Assembly: GCA_002499905.1 (NCBI GenBank)
Contig: DANP01000027.1
Span: 24,321-36,548 of the forward strand
Length of the DNA: 12,228 bases
Origin: Methanolinea sp. UBA277
GTDB taxonomy: Archaea > Halobacteriota > Methanomicrobia > Methanomicrobiales > Methanospirillaceae
Reading direction: 5' to 3'
Below are positions 6,214 to 12,228 of this stretch, in pieces; the stretch's first letter is position 1; each line of letters begins with the position of its first letter. A program made the position numbers and the translations under genes. The notes under the pieces are model-generated. The model ran no database searches and had not been told where the DNA came from. It saw only the letters and a program-made list of their open reading frames with translations.

Positions 6214-6957
6214 TCAGTCTGCCTCAATCCGGGGTGCAAGCAGGTACTCGACATGGCCGTTTCCGCCAGCAATGTAGAACGAAAACTTTGCCGGGTGATC
6301 CATTCCCAGCGAAACTTCAACCTCGGCAACCCTGCTCATCACCTTGCCCATGTCCTTCAGGTAATCAAGGGAGAAGAGCGAGCGTGCCTCGACAGCGTTC
6401 AGGAAGTTGACCTCTCCTTTCCCGAACTCGCGCCGGATATGATCGGTATCTCCTTCTGCGGTCATATAGAAAACCTGGGCCGAAGGATCGATCCCGAGCG
6501 CGATCTTGTCAGAGACCACGGATGCTGCTTTAATGGCATTGTTCAACTCGGCTCCCGAGAGGACCACCTTTCCGGGGAGATCGATATTCGGAGGGTTCGG
6601 ATCTTTCCGGATAGTATTCGCGTCAAGCAGGGTGAGCGAGTAGCGGTACCCCTCGAAGCTGATCTTCAGCTTGTGGCTCTCCTCCGGAAGTTCAAGGGTG
6701 ATGATATCGTTCTTTCCCATCATGCCGAAGATGTTCTTCATCTTGGCGATATCGAGCCCAAGCTCGTTCTTTGTTGAGGAATACGACTCAAACGCCTCTT
6801 TTTTCAGGGTGAGGGAGATCATTGCCACATTCGCGGTATCGACCGCCCGGGTGATCATCCCGTTCTCATCTGTGTGGAGGCGGCATTCTGTCACCAGTGC
6901 TGACAGGGCATCGATGGACTCTTTGAGAATATCTGCATCAATCGTTGCTTTTAACAT
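6214..6957 (-). CDS. pcn: Sliding clamp PCNA
   Basis: PCNA forms a ring around DNA and tethers DNA polymerases, FEN1, ligase and RFC. The 247 residues are the usual length and match throughout: the start MLKATIDADILKESIDALS, ITRAVDTANVAMISL (about 35-49), the domain linker region around LLDANTIRKDPNPPNIDLPG (residues about 110-130), and the C-terminal HVEYLLAPRIEAD typical of archaeal clamps. Two adjacent ATGs exist, at 6960 and 6957. The second is preferred because GGGGTGA ends immediately before the first, which is too close, and because archaeal clamps normally start M(F/L)KA. The gene is upstream of and abuts priL, so clamp and primase are co-expressed. It is divergent from rlmE across a promoter region with a 13-bp palindrome. 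Confidence 0.97.
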   Translation of the reverse strand: MLKATIDADILKESIDALSALVTECRLHTDENGMITRAVDTANVAMISLTLKKEAFESYSSTKNELGLDIAKMKNIFGMMGKNDIITLELPEESHKLKISFEGYRYSLTLLDANTIRKDPNPPNIDLPGKVVLSGAELNNAIKAASVVSDKIALGIDPSAQVFYMTAEGDTDHIRREFGKGEVNFLNAVEARSLFSLDYLKDMGKVMSRVAEVEVSLGMDHPAKFSFYIAGGNGHVEYLLAPRIEAD

Positions 6958-6970
6958 CATTCACCCCTTA

Positions 6971-6983
6971 TATAGTCACTATA
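6971..6983. promoter_or_regulatory. 13-bp palindrome at the pcna start region
   Basis: TATAGTCACTATA is a perfect dyad with 6-bp arms and one central base. It lies just before the pcna ribosome-binding site and over the position where transcription would start from the upstream TATA-like element. On the plus strand a partial repeat (CACTATG) follows. Position and symmetry fit an operator for a dimeric repressor; this is inference. Confidence 0.35.
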
Positions 6984-6998
6984 CACTATGCCACCACA

Positions 6999-7012
6999 TT
7001 TTTAATAATATC
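6999..7012. promoter_or_regulatory. Shared AT-rich promoter element, pcna and rlmE
   Basis: TTTTTAATAATATC contains TATA-like matches on both strands (TTTTTAATAATA on plus, TATTATTAAAAA on minus). It is centred about 47 nt from the pcna ATG at 6957 and about 52 nt from the rlmE ATG, leaving leaders of about 20-28 nt that contain the ribosome-binding sites of both genes. The 97-nt gap has no other good candidate at that spacing. Confidence 0.45.
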
Positions 7013-7057
7013 TCCTTTTATTTCAGAGGCAGATACCGTGGTGGGGAGTTCGTGTAC

Positions 7058-7663
7058 ATGGGATCGCAGTGGGGAAGAGACAGCGCCTATACCCGGGCAT
7101 TGAGGGAAGGATACCGCTCGAGGGCAGCTTATAAGCTGATCGAGATCCAGGACAGGTACCATATCATCAGGGAGTATGACAATGTCGTCGATCTCGGTGC
7201 TGCTCCGGGAAGCTGGCTCCAGGTAACAAGGGGACTCACCCGGGGAACAGTTCTCGGCATCGATCTCTCCCCTGTTGCACCTCTCGACGGTGTCCAGACC
7301 CTGGTTGCCGACTTCACCGATCCTTCCCTTCCCGGGCAGGTCAGGTTGATGCTCGGAACCGTGAACGTGGTCCTCTCGGATGCAGCACCCAGGCTCTCCG
7401 GCCAAAAAAGCTATGACCAGGCACGCGCAATCGCGCTCGGTGAAGAGGCGCTCGCCTTTGCCTGCAGGGTTCTCAAGCCGGGAGGAAATTTCCTGGTCAA
7501 GACGTTCCAGGGCGAGGATTTCAACCGGTTCCTCGCAGACATCAGGGACCACTTCCTCTCGGTCAGGACCTACCGGAGCAGGACTACCAGGAAAGGGAGC
7601 TCGGAGATCTATATCATCGCAAAAAACTTCGTGAACACTCATGAGGCTGAAGGACCCCTATAA
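7058..7663 (+). CDS. rlmE: 23S rRNA 2'-O-methyltransferase RlmE (FtsJ/RrmJ)
   Basis: RlmE methylates the 2'-OH of a uridine in the A-loop of 23S rRNA (U2552 in E. coli) using S-adenosylmethionine. The product is 201 residues. The SAM motif VDLGAAPGSW is at 44-53. The family's catalytic K-D-K-E set is visible: K26 (RAAYKL), D108 (VLSDAAP), K148 (FLVKTF) and E183 (SSEIYI). No C-terminal TRAM domain is present, unlike some archaeal homologues. The frame is open far upstream, but that part is antisense to pcna. ATG 7058 is chosen, with GGGGAG about 11 nt before it; an in-frame GTG at 7052 is the alternative. The last 23 nt overlap moaA. Confidence 0.95.
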   Translation: MGSQWGRDSAYTRALREGYRSRAAYKLIEIQDRYHIIREYDNVVDLGAAPGSWLQVTRGLTRGTVLGIDLSPVAPLDGVQTLVADFTDPSLPGQVRLMLGTVNVVLSDAAPRLSGQKSYDQARAIALGEEALAFACRVLKPGGNFLVKTFQGEDFNRFLADIRDHFLSVRTYRSRTTRKGSSEIYIIAKNFVNTHEAEGPL

Positions 7664-8519
7664 CCGCCCGGCCAGCAATCTCAGGATAAGCCTGACACCG
7701 GTGTGCAACCTCCGCTGCATGTACTGCCATGCCGAAGGAGAGGTCTCTCCCCGTGGCCTTCTTTCTGCCCGCCAGATCGGGAAGATCATGCGGGTTGCAC
7801 GGGAATTTGAGTTCAGGAGCGTGAAGTTCACGGGAGGTGAACCGATCCTCCGCCCTGATCTCCCCGAGATCATCCGGGCGGTGCCGGAAGGGATGGAGAG
7901 CTCGATGACTACCAACGGTACCCTTCTTGCCGGCATTGCACAGGACCTGAAGGATGCCGGACTGTCCCGGGTCAATATCAGCCTTGACAGCCTCGATCCC
8001 GAAACCTACCGGAGTATTACCGGCCGGGACCGTCTCTCTGATGTTCTTGAAGGGATCGAGGCTGCAATCGATGCCGGACTCACCCCCGTGAAGCTGAACA
8101 TGGTGGTGCTGAACGGGATCAATGACCACGAGGTCGATTCGTTCATCCGGTTTGTCAGCGGCAACCGGAATCTCATCCTCCAGCTGATCGAGCTCATGGA
8201 GATGAAGGAATGTCCCTTCCACAGCGATCTCAACGGGCTTGAGCAGCGTCTCGTCGCAGAATCAACGCAGATCCTGACCCGCCGGATGCACCACCGGAAG
8301 AAGTACTGCTTCGACGGATCAGAAGTTGAGGTGGTCAGACCCCTCCACAACACGGAGTTCTGTGCATACTGCAACCGTCTGCGGGTGACCTCGGACGGCA
8401 TGCTCAAGCCCTGCCTGCTGCGGACCGACAACCATGTCGACATCAGGAGTGCGTCCGGACAGAAGCTCCGCGATCTCTTTATCGAGGCCGTCCGGAGGCG
8501 TGAACCATTCTACAGGTAG
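7641..8519 (+). CDS. moaA: GTP 3',8-cyclase MoaA
   Basis: MoaA is a radical-SAM enzyme that, with MoaC, converts GTP to cyclic pyranopterin monophosphate, the first step of molybdopterin synthesis. Methanogens need this cofactor for formylmethanofuran dehydrogenase and formate dehydrogenase. The product is 292 residues. The SAM cluster motif is C22-x3-C26-x2-C29 (TPVCNLRCMYCH). GGEP, which helps bind SAM, is at 65-68. The C-terminal substrate-side cluster motif is C241-x2-C244-x13-C258, with the conserved NRLRVTSDG between. The protein ends REPFYR and lacks the C-terminal GlyGly tail that is functional in bacterial and human MoaA. The ATG overlaps the end of rlmE by 23 nt, so translation is probably coupled; the Shine-Dalgarno sequence is weak. 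Confidence 0.95.
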   Translation: MRLKDPYNRPASNLRISLTPVCNLRCMYCHAEGEVSPRGLLSARQIGKIMRVAREFEFRSVKFTGGEPILRPDLPEIIRAVPEGMESSMTTNGTLLAGIAQDLKDAGLSRVNISLDSLDPETYRSITGRDRLSDVLEGIEAAIDAGLTPVKLNMVVLNGINDHEVDSFIRFVSGNRNLILQLIELMEMKECPFHSDLNGLEQRLVAESTQILTRRMHHRKKYCFDGSEVEVVRPLHNTEFCAYCNRLRVTSDGMLKPCLLRTDNHVDIRSASGQKLRDLFIEAVRRREPFYR

Positions 8520-8587
8520 ATATCAGCTGCCGATCCCGAGCCCCCTTCCGCCAGCGTCCCGCCAATTTTCACCTGACACGTTGCGAA

Positions 8588-8594
8588 TTTATAT
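8588..8594 (+). promoter_or_regulatory. TATA box of the 167-aa gene
   Basis: TTTATAT is centred 29 nt before the ATG at 8620. A start about 25 nt downstream falls at about 8616, and there is no Shine-Dalgarno sequence in between (GCGAATGACTATCC). This is a good case for a leaderless transcript. It lies in the 100-nt gap after moaA, which otherwise holds no gene. Confidence 0.6.
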
Positions 8595-8619
8595 CTCCGC
8601 ACGGCGCGAATGACTATCC

Positions 8620-9123
8620 ATGCCTCCAGACCAGGAATACGTCCATATTCTGGAACATCTGTATGAAAAATCCCTGATCCTGCAGGACGAGAGCATGTGG
8701 CATCCCGTACTTGCCTTCTATTTCATGGATGCCCTCGCCCATATCGATTATACGGTCAGCCTCATGGCCTATCACTATAAATCCCCGCGGGTGATGATGA
8801 CCGGCGAATATCTGAGGTGCAGGGTTGATCAGGAGAAACTGGGAGACCGTCCGAAATTCCCGGCGTTCATCACGTGGCTGAAGAAGGAGCATCCCGACCG
8901 CTTCGTAGCTCTCCCCACCCTCTGGAGGAGAATGTACGATGAGGATGATGAAGCACGCTATATGAGTTTCCGGATCGTGTTCGATCGCGACAGCAGGGAA
9001 CCGATCCGCCCTCATGTCTACCGTTCCCTGATCGAGGAGTTCTTTGATGCCGAGTTCCTGAAAACCCTGTACAGCGATGCATCGCTCGCGATCCTGTTTG
9101 AGGAATTCAGGAAGAACGCCTGA
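8620..9123 (+). CDS. Unrecognised cytoplasmic protein, 167 aa
   Basis: I do not recognise this family. The 167 residues have no signal peptide, membrane segment or metal-binding motif. The sequence is rich in aromatic and charged residues and predicted mostly helical: an N-terminal helix (YVHILEHLYEKSLILQ), a second with HPVLAFYFMDALAHIDYTV, then RVMMTGEYLRCRV, a Lys/Glu-rich helix around FITWLKKEHPDRF, and a C-terminal helical region (YRSLIEEFFDAEFLKTLY). One cysteine is present. Codon use (strong C/G at third positions) matches its neighbours, and the frame has a well-placed TATA box, so it is a real gene. It is followed after 12 nt by the M20 hydrolase on the same strand, so the two may be co-transcribed, but nothing else ties it to a pathway. 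Confidence 0.82.
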   Translation: MPPDQEYVHILEHLYEKSLILQDESMWHPVLAFYFMDALAHIDYTVSLMAYHYKSPRVMMTGEYLRCRVDQEKLGDRPKFPAFITWLKKEHPDRFVALPTLWRRMYDEDDEARYMSFRIVFDRDSREPIRPHVYRSLIEEFFDAEFLKTLYSDASLAILFEEFRKNA

Positions 9124-9135
9124 TCCATTCCCTCC

Positions 9136-10317
9136 ATGAATATCGCCCGCCTCTGTTCCGACCTGGTCTCCATCCGCAGCGAGAATCCACCAGGGGACAC
9201 CCGGGATGTCATCGAATTCATCCGGGGTTTCACCGACTCGCTGGGTATTTCCACAACGGTGATCAGGGGGGCCGGCGGGAGAGACAATCTTGTCTCTTGC
9301 CCGGTGAAAGGGAATCTCCTCTTCTGCGGGCATGTCGATGTCGTACCCGCGCTCTCAGAAGGCTGGGACGATGACCCGTTCTCCGGGAGGATTGTGGGGG
9401 GATCCGTTTTTGGCAGGGGGGCTACCGACATGAAGGGGGGCTGTGCGTCCATCCTCTGGGCCTGCAGGGCCCTGATCGAGTCAGGCAGGGATCTCCCGGC
9501 TGATCTCGCCTTTGTCTGCGACGAGGAGACGAGCGGACAGCAGGGAATCCGGCGGCTGCTTTCCGAGAATCTCCTGGTCCCGTGCGACTGCATCATTGCC
9601 GAGCCGACCCCGCCCCTGAACCCGAACATCGGGCAGAAAGGGTTGCTGCGCCTCTGCCTCACCTTTACCGGCGAGCCGGGTCACGGCTCGCTCTACCCGG
9701 TGAAGGGGGTATCCGCCATCATGGAGGCCTATTCGTTGCTCCGGTTCCTCGGCGAACTCCATCAGACGGAATACCATGCGGATGATCCGGAGATTGCCGG
9801 GCTCATCCACGAGTCATCGGTGATTCTCCAGGATCTCCTCCACATGGACGAGGCGGAAGTCATCCTCACCCGCCTGATGTTCAACCCGGGAATGATCGAG
9901 GGGGGAGAGAAGGCAAACATCATCGCCCAGCGCTGCACGCTTGAGCTCGACCTCCGACTCCCCTGGGGGTGCAGCCCTGCCGGGCTCCTCGATGCCATCC
10001 GGGCCCATGCCCCGCGGGCCGAGGTCTCCGTCATGGGGAGCATGTCTGCGCCGAGCATCACCCCCCGCCAGTCCCGCATCGTCTCCCGGCTCCTTGAGGA
10101 GATCGGGAAGGTGCAGGGCAGTCCGGCAGCCCCCATCGTCCAGTGGGCGGCCAGCGATGCCCGCTTCCTGAGAAAAGAGGGGTTCTCTGTGGTGGAATAC
10201 GGACCGGGGGAGATTCCGGCCCTTCATGCCATCAACGAGTATGTGACCATCGCGTCGCTGGAGAATGCCGCCCGGGTCTACCAGGGGATGATGGAGCGGT
10301 ACCGGGAAGACTCCTGA
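9136..10317 (+). CDS. M20-family metallohydrolase (ArgE/DapE type)
   Basis: Members of this family are di-zinc enzymes that hydrolyse N-acyl amino acids or dipeptides: succinyl-diaminopimelate desuccinylase, acetylornithine deacetylase, carboxypeptidases. The 393 residues have the two-domain layout. Metal and catalytic residues are visible: H66 with D68 (CGHVDVVP), D98 (GRGATDMKGG), catalytic E130 next to E131 (CDEETSG), E156 (IAEP) and H364 (ALHAINEYV). The lid/dimerisation domain is inserted at about 170-300 and carries the conserved PGHGS (181-185). The start MNIARLCSDLVSIRSENPPG fits the family; no Shine-Dalgarno sequence precedes it (TCCATTCCCTCC), so translation may depend on the upstream gene. 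The substrate cannot be read from sequence. The lysine genes nearby make a DapE role tempting, but they lie about 5 kb away on the other strand. Confidence 0.92.
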   Translation: MNIARLCSDLVSIRSENPPGDTRDVIEFIRGFTDSLGISTTVIRGAGGRDNLVSCPVKGNLLFCGHVDVVPALSEGWDDDPFSGRIVGGSVFGRGATDMKGGCASILWACRALIESGRDLPADLAFVCDEETSGQQGIRRLLSENLLVPCDCIIAEPTPPLNPNIGQKGLLRLCLTFTGEPGHGSLYPVKGVSAIMEAYSLLRFLGELHQTEYHADDPEIAGLIHESSVILQDLLHMDEAEVILTRLMFNPGMIEGGEKANIIAQRCTLELDLRLPWGCSPAGLLDAIRAHAPRAEVSVMGSMSAPSITPRQSRIVSRLLEEIGKVQGSPAAPIVQWAASDARFLRKEGFSVVEYGPGEIPALHAINEYVTIASLENAARVYQGMMERYREDS

Positions 10318-10502
10318 GATTCACCGGATATCTGCAGGCTCCTGATCCTTCCTTCTCCGGATTCCCGTATGGGCACCGGTAACTTCCACATATTGCCAAA
10401 GATTCCCGGGATTATGCAGGAAAAAATCACCGGTATTTGTTTTAAATAATACACAGTTAACAGATAAAATTACACAAAAGTGGATGAATTTTTGTTCAAT
10501 AT
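10318..10502. other. Convergent intergenic region
   Basis: This lies between the 3' ends of the M20 hydrolase (+) and the PEGA protein (-). It turns AT-rich from about 10430. No gene is supported; the short open frame on the minus strand has no ribosome-binding site and lies at the 3' side of the PEGA gene. A T6 tract on the minus strand (10421-10426) and short T runs on the plus strand (for example TTTGTTTTAAATAA near 10436-10450) are candidate termination signals for the two converging transcripts. Confidence 0.5.
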
Positions 10503-11840
10503 TCACCCTGGAAGAATTTTCCCTTCATCCCTGATCATAACGCCCCATTCCACGACGTAGAACCCTTCACGGACGATTTTTTCCGGGCATGTCACCGGTT
10601 CAGGGGCAGACTCCACCGGTTCTGCGTAGAACCAGATGCGCATGACCTCGTCTGGTTTCGGGCTGATATACAGCGGCATGACCCGGTCCACAGCATCGGT
10701 TTCCTGGGGGTAAAAGACATAATCCACATCCTCGAGCAGGTGACTCGCCCAGTAGTCGATGAATTCCACGGTTTCTTTCTCGTTAAACTCATACTCTCCG
10801 AGCATAAAGGCCATGTCCTGCTCGCGGTATGATGCACGGATGACGTACCCCTCTTTTTTCTGCCACCCGGAATCAGGCACCAGGGCTTCGTAGAAAAGGA
10901 AATCCCCCGCCCCGTTCAGGCTGCCGTTCCGGACCTCCGCCCGCCATCCCTTCCCGGGCTGATACGCCGGTTCGGAAACCGTGATGGCTTCTTCCGGTGC
11001 AAGCCGCACCCGGGCGGTGAGATCCCGGTCACTGTACAGGTAGACGTTCGGCTTCTTACTGGGGATGTCTGATATGTTTTCATATTCGAGGATGACGGGC
11101 CGCAGCAGCGTTATGGAAACGGTTGCCGTCTTACCGGACTGGACCACAACCCCTGTCGAATAATCCTCGTATCCTGATAGGGTCACCTTGAGCTTGTGCA
11201 TACCGGTTGAGACCCCGGTGATGGTGGTCGGTGTAGTCCCTCTATCCACGCCATCAAGATATACCCTGGCTCCCGTTGGGGTGGAGGATACCGAGACTGT
11301 TCCGGTCCTGATAAAAAGTGGCAACTGTCCCGCCGGGACTATGGTCGGAACGGTGGTGGGAATCGTGGTCGGAACGGTGGTTGGGACGGTTGTGGGAATA
11401 GCTGTGGGGGGCACTACGAATGACGGCAGAGAGATTGGGGTGAGCGTGGCAACGATGGAAGTGGTTTCCCCTGCAGTCACTGTTATCATGGTGGTGTAAT
11501 CCTGGTACCCTATCTTGGTCAATTTTATATGGTGTGACTTGACCGTATCACAGAACGGGTAGGTGACTTCTACCCCGCTAATGATGATTGGCATGGTGCC
11601 TGTGGTGCCTTTGAATTGTCCGTTGAGATAGACTTTAGCACCTTTAGGGTCTGACCAGACGGATATGGATCCGGTTTCCCCCTTCCAAAATGGGGTTTGT
11701 GTCGGGGTCGGAGTTATCGGCTCCCAGAACCCTCCCGTCTGATACTGGGAAATCAGATCGCTATTGCTGATTGCGAGAACAGGTGAACCTAAAACCGTAA
11801 GAATAACAATGATACCGATAAGAAGAGTCAAGGTTTTCAT
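10503..11840 (-). CDS. Secreted two-PEGA-domain protein
   Basis: This is a surface or secreted protein of unknown role. A signal peptide occupies residues 1 to about 23 (MKTLTLLIGIIVILTVLGSP then VLA). A short Pro/Thr stretch (41-50) leads to PEGA domain 1 (about 57-135: GSISVWSDPKGAKVYLNGQF, with a longer insert before HHIKLTKIGYQDY). A linker of T-x-P-T units (147-170) follows, then PEGA domain 2 (about 180-246: GTVSVSSTPTGARVYLDGVD ... HKLKVTLSGYEDY). The C-terminal part (263-445) opens with KPNVYLYS, a motif I know from other archaeal and bacterial surface proteins. Only two cysteines occur beyond the signal peptide (C97, C418). No C-terminal membrane anchor is present. PEGA domains are beta-rich and common in methanogen envelope proteins. 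It stands alone, with its own TATA box. Confidence 0.9.
   Translation of the reverse strand: MKTLTLLIGIIVILTVLGSPVLAISNSDLISQYQTGGFWEPITPTPTQTPFWKGETGSISVWSDPKGAKVYLNGQFKGTTGTMPIIISGVEVTYPFCDTVKSHHIKLTKIGYQDYTTMITVTAGETTSIVATLTPISLPSFVVPPTAIPTTVPTTVPTTIPTTVPTIVPAGQLPLFIRTGTVSVSSTPTGARVYLDGVDRGTTPTTITGVSTGMHKLKVTLSGYEDYSTGVVVQSGKTATVSITLLRPVILEYENISDIPSKKPNVYLYSDRDLTARVRLAPEEAITVSEPAYQPGKGWRAEVRNGSLNGAGDFLFYEALVPDSGWQKKEGYVIRASYREQDMAFMLGEYEFNEKETVEFIDYWASHLLEDVDYVFYPQETDAVDRVMPLYISPKPDEVMRIWFYAEPVESAPEPVTCPEKIVREGFYVVEWGVMIRDEGKILPG
11331..11402 (-). repeat. 12-bp coding repeats, Thr/Pro linker
   Basis: Six imperfect 12-base units encode residues 147-170 of the PEGA protein, following the pattern AIPT-TVPT-TVPT-TIPT-TVPT-IVPA. 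Such Thr/Pro linkers are extended, often O-glycosylated, and act as spacers between surface domains. Near-identical units make the tract prone to change in length by slippage. Confidence 0.8.
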
Positions 11841-11871
11841 GGGAATCCAGTCGGGCGTTGTGTTTCATCGG

Positions 11872-11881
11872 TTATATAAAT
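11872..11881 (-). promoter_or_regulatory. TATA box of the PEGA-protein gene
   Basis: On the minus strand ATTTATATAA, preceded by GGCCA, is centred about 37 nt before the ATG. Transcription would begin about 10 nt upstream of the start codon. This is the best match to the archaeal TATA consensus in the window. Confidence 0.65.
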
Positions 11882-12082
11882 TGGCCTGATGGCAGAAGTT
11901 GACATATAATTGTGATAATTTTTGTAAAGAGAATAAAATCACAAGTGAAAAGTGTTGCAATGGGGATCTACTTTTTTTAATTAATTAACAATCGGCTGTG
12001 TGTTATTTTAAAAAAAAGAAGATTATTCCCGGGTGTGGGCCGGCATGGCCGTTGACCCCGGTCCACGGATTCCTCGCAGGCC
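11882..12082. other. AT-rich intergenic region between pntB and the PEGA gene
   Basis: Apart from the PEGA promoter on the left and the pntB terminator on the right, I see only AT-rich sequence, including TTAATTAATTAA near 11978. No gene is supported; the open frame on the minus strand across here is the wrong frame of pntB plus spacer. Confidence 0.5.
12010..12017 (-). terminator. T-tract terminator after pntB
   Basis: Eight T residues on the minus strand, in CTTCTTTTTTTTAAAA, lie 65 nt after the pntB stop. This is a standard archaeal termination signal and marks pntB as the last gene of its transcript. Confidence 0.6.
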
Positions 12083-12228
12083 CTAGAGTTTCTTGAGGGC
12101 CTGTACGATCTTTCCGACAGACTCCTTCGCGTCGCCGTAGAGCATCCGCGTGTTGTCCCGGTAGAACAGGTCGTTCTCGATTCCGGCAAAGCCTTTCCCC
12201 TCACCGCGCTTGAGGACGATGACGTTCT
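12083..12228 (-). CDS. pntB: NAD(P) transhydrogenase beta subunit, C-terminal end (partial)
   Basis: Only the last 47 codons and the TAG stop are in the window; the gene continues beyond the right edge. The fragment reads NVIVLKRGEGKGFAGIENDL, then FYRDNTRMLYGDAKESVGKI and VQALKKL. This is the C-terminus of the NADP(H)-binding domain III of PntB: the VIVLKR...G(F/Y)AG(I/V)(E/Q)N segment and the NTxMLxGDAK motif are diagnostic. PntB, with PntA, couples hydride transfer between NADH and NADP+ to proton movement across the membrane, and can supply NADPH for biosynthesis. PntA is expected further upstream on the same strand, outside the window. The T-tract downstream suggests pntB is last in its operon. 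Confidence 0.88.
   Translation of the reverse strand, partial: NVIVLKRGEGKGFAGIENDLFYRDNTRMLYGDAKESVGKIVQALKKL

Noticed and set aside
6671..7057. Upstream extension of the rlmE frame
   Set aside because: It is antisense to pcna and precedes the ATG that matches the family N-terminus.
11188..11499. Plus-strand frame with Val-Gly-Thr repeats
   Set aside because: It is the antisense reading of the Thr/Pro repeat linker of the PEGA protein; no ribosome-binding site.
11898..11910. TTGACATATAAT, resembling a bacterial promoter
   Set aside because: The -35 and -10 like parts are adjacent without the 17-bp spacer, and the organism is archaeal; it is AT-rich spacer.
11977..12204. 75-aa minus-strand frame at the right edge
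   Set aside because: It is an out-of-frame reading of pntB followed by spacer; the PntB frame gives a clear family match.

Overview
The window is chromosomal DNA from a methanogenic euryarchaeon, most likely of the order Methanomicrobiales. The group is an inference from gene content and protein style. Direct evidence for Archaea: a sliding clamp (PCNA), the Fe-S large subunit of archaeal/eukaryotic primase (PriL), the chromatin protein Alba, ribosomal protein S17e, a ThiN-domain protein, TATA-like boxes at archaeal spacing, and T-tract terminators. No rRNA, tRNA, CRISPR array, insertion sequence or phage gene was seen.

Layout, left to right. 1-258 holds no convincing gene, only a small hairpin and possibly the first codons of a minus-strand gene running off the edge. 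259-705 (-) is a secreted protein of unknown function. 826-4250 (-) is a compact block read in the order S17e, dapA, dapB, 2x[4Fe-4S] ferredoxin, asd, alba. It joins the first three enzymes of diaminopimelate/lysine synthesis to a ribosomal protein and a chromatin protein. 4335-4895 (-) is a free-standing ThiN domain, and 4995-5192 (+) a two-helix membrane peptide. 5170-6957 (-) is a replication pair, pcna followed with no gap by priL.

A divergent, AT-rich promoter region separates pcna from rlmE (+), which overlaps moaA (+). Next come an unrecognised 167-residue protein and an M20-family (ArgE/DapE-type) metallohydrolase, both +. On the minus strand lie a secreted protein with two PEGA domains and a Thr/Pro-rich linker (10503-11840) and, at the right edge, the C-terminal 47 residues of PntB, the beta subunit of proton-translocating NAD(P) transhydrogenase.

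Functionally this is core genome: lysine precursor synthesis, DNA replication, rRNA modification, cofactor synthesis (molybdopterin, perhaps thiamine) and cell-surface proteins. I found no convincing new multi-gene system. The points most worth following up are the ThiN protein without kinase or DNA-binding domain, the small ferredoxin inside the dap/asd block, the transhydrogenase in a methanogen, a perfect palindrome at the pcna start region, and three uncharacterised proteins, two of them apparently on leaderless transcripts.
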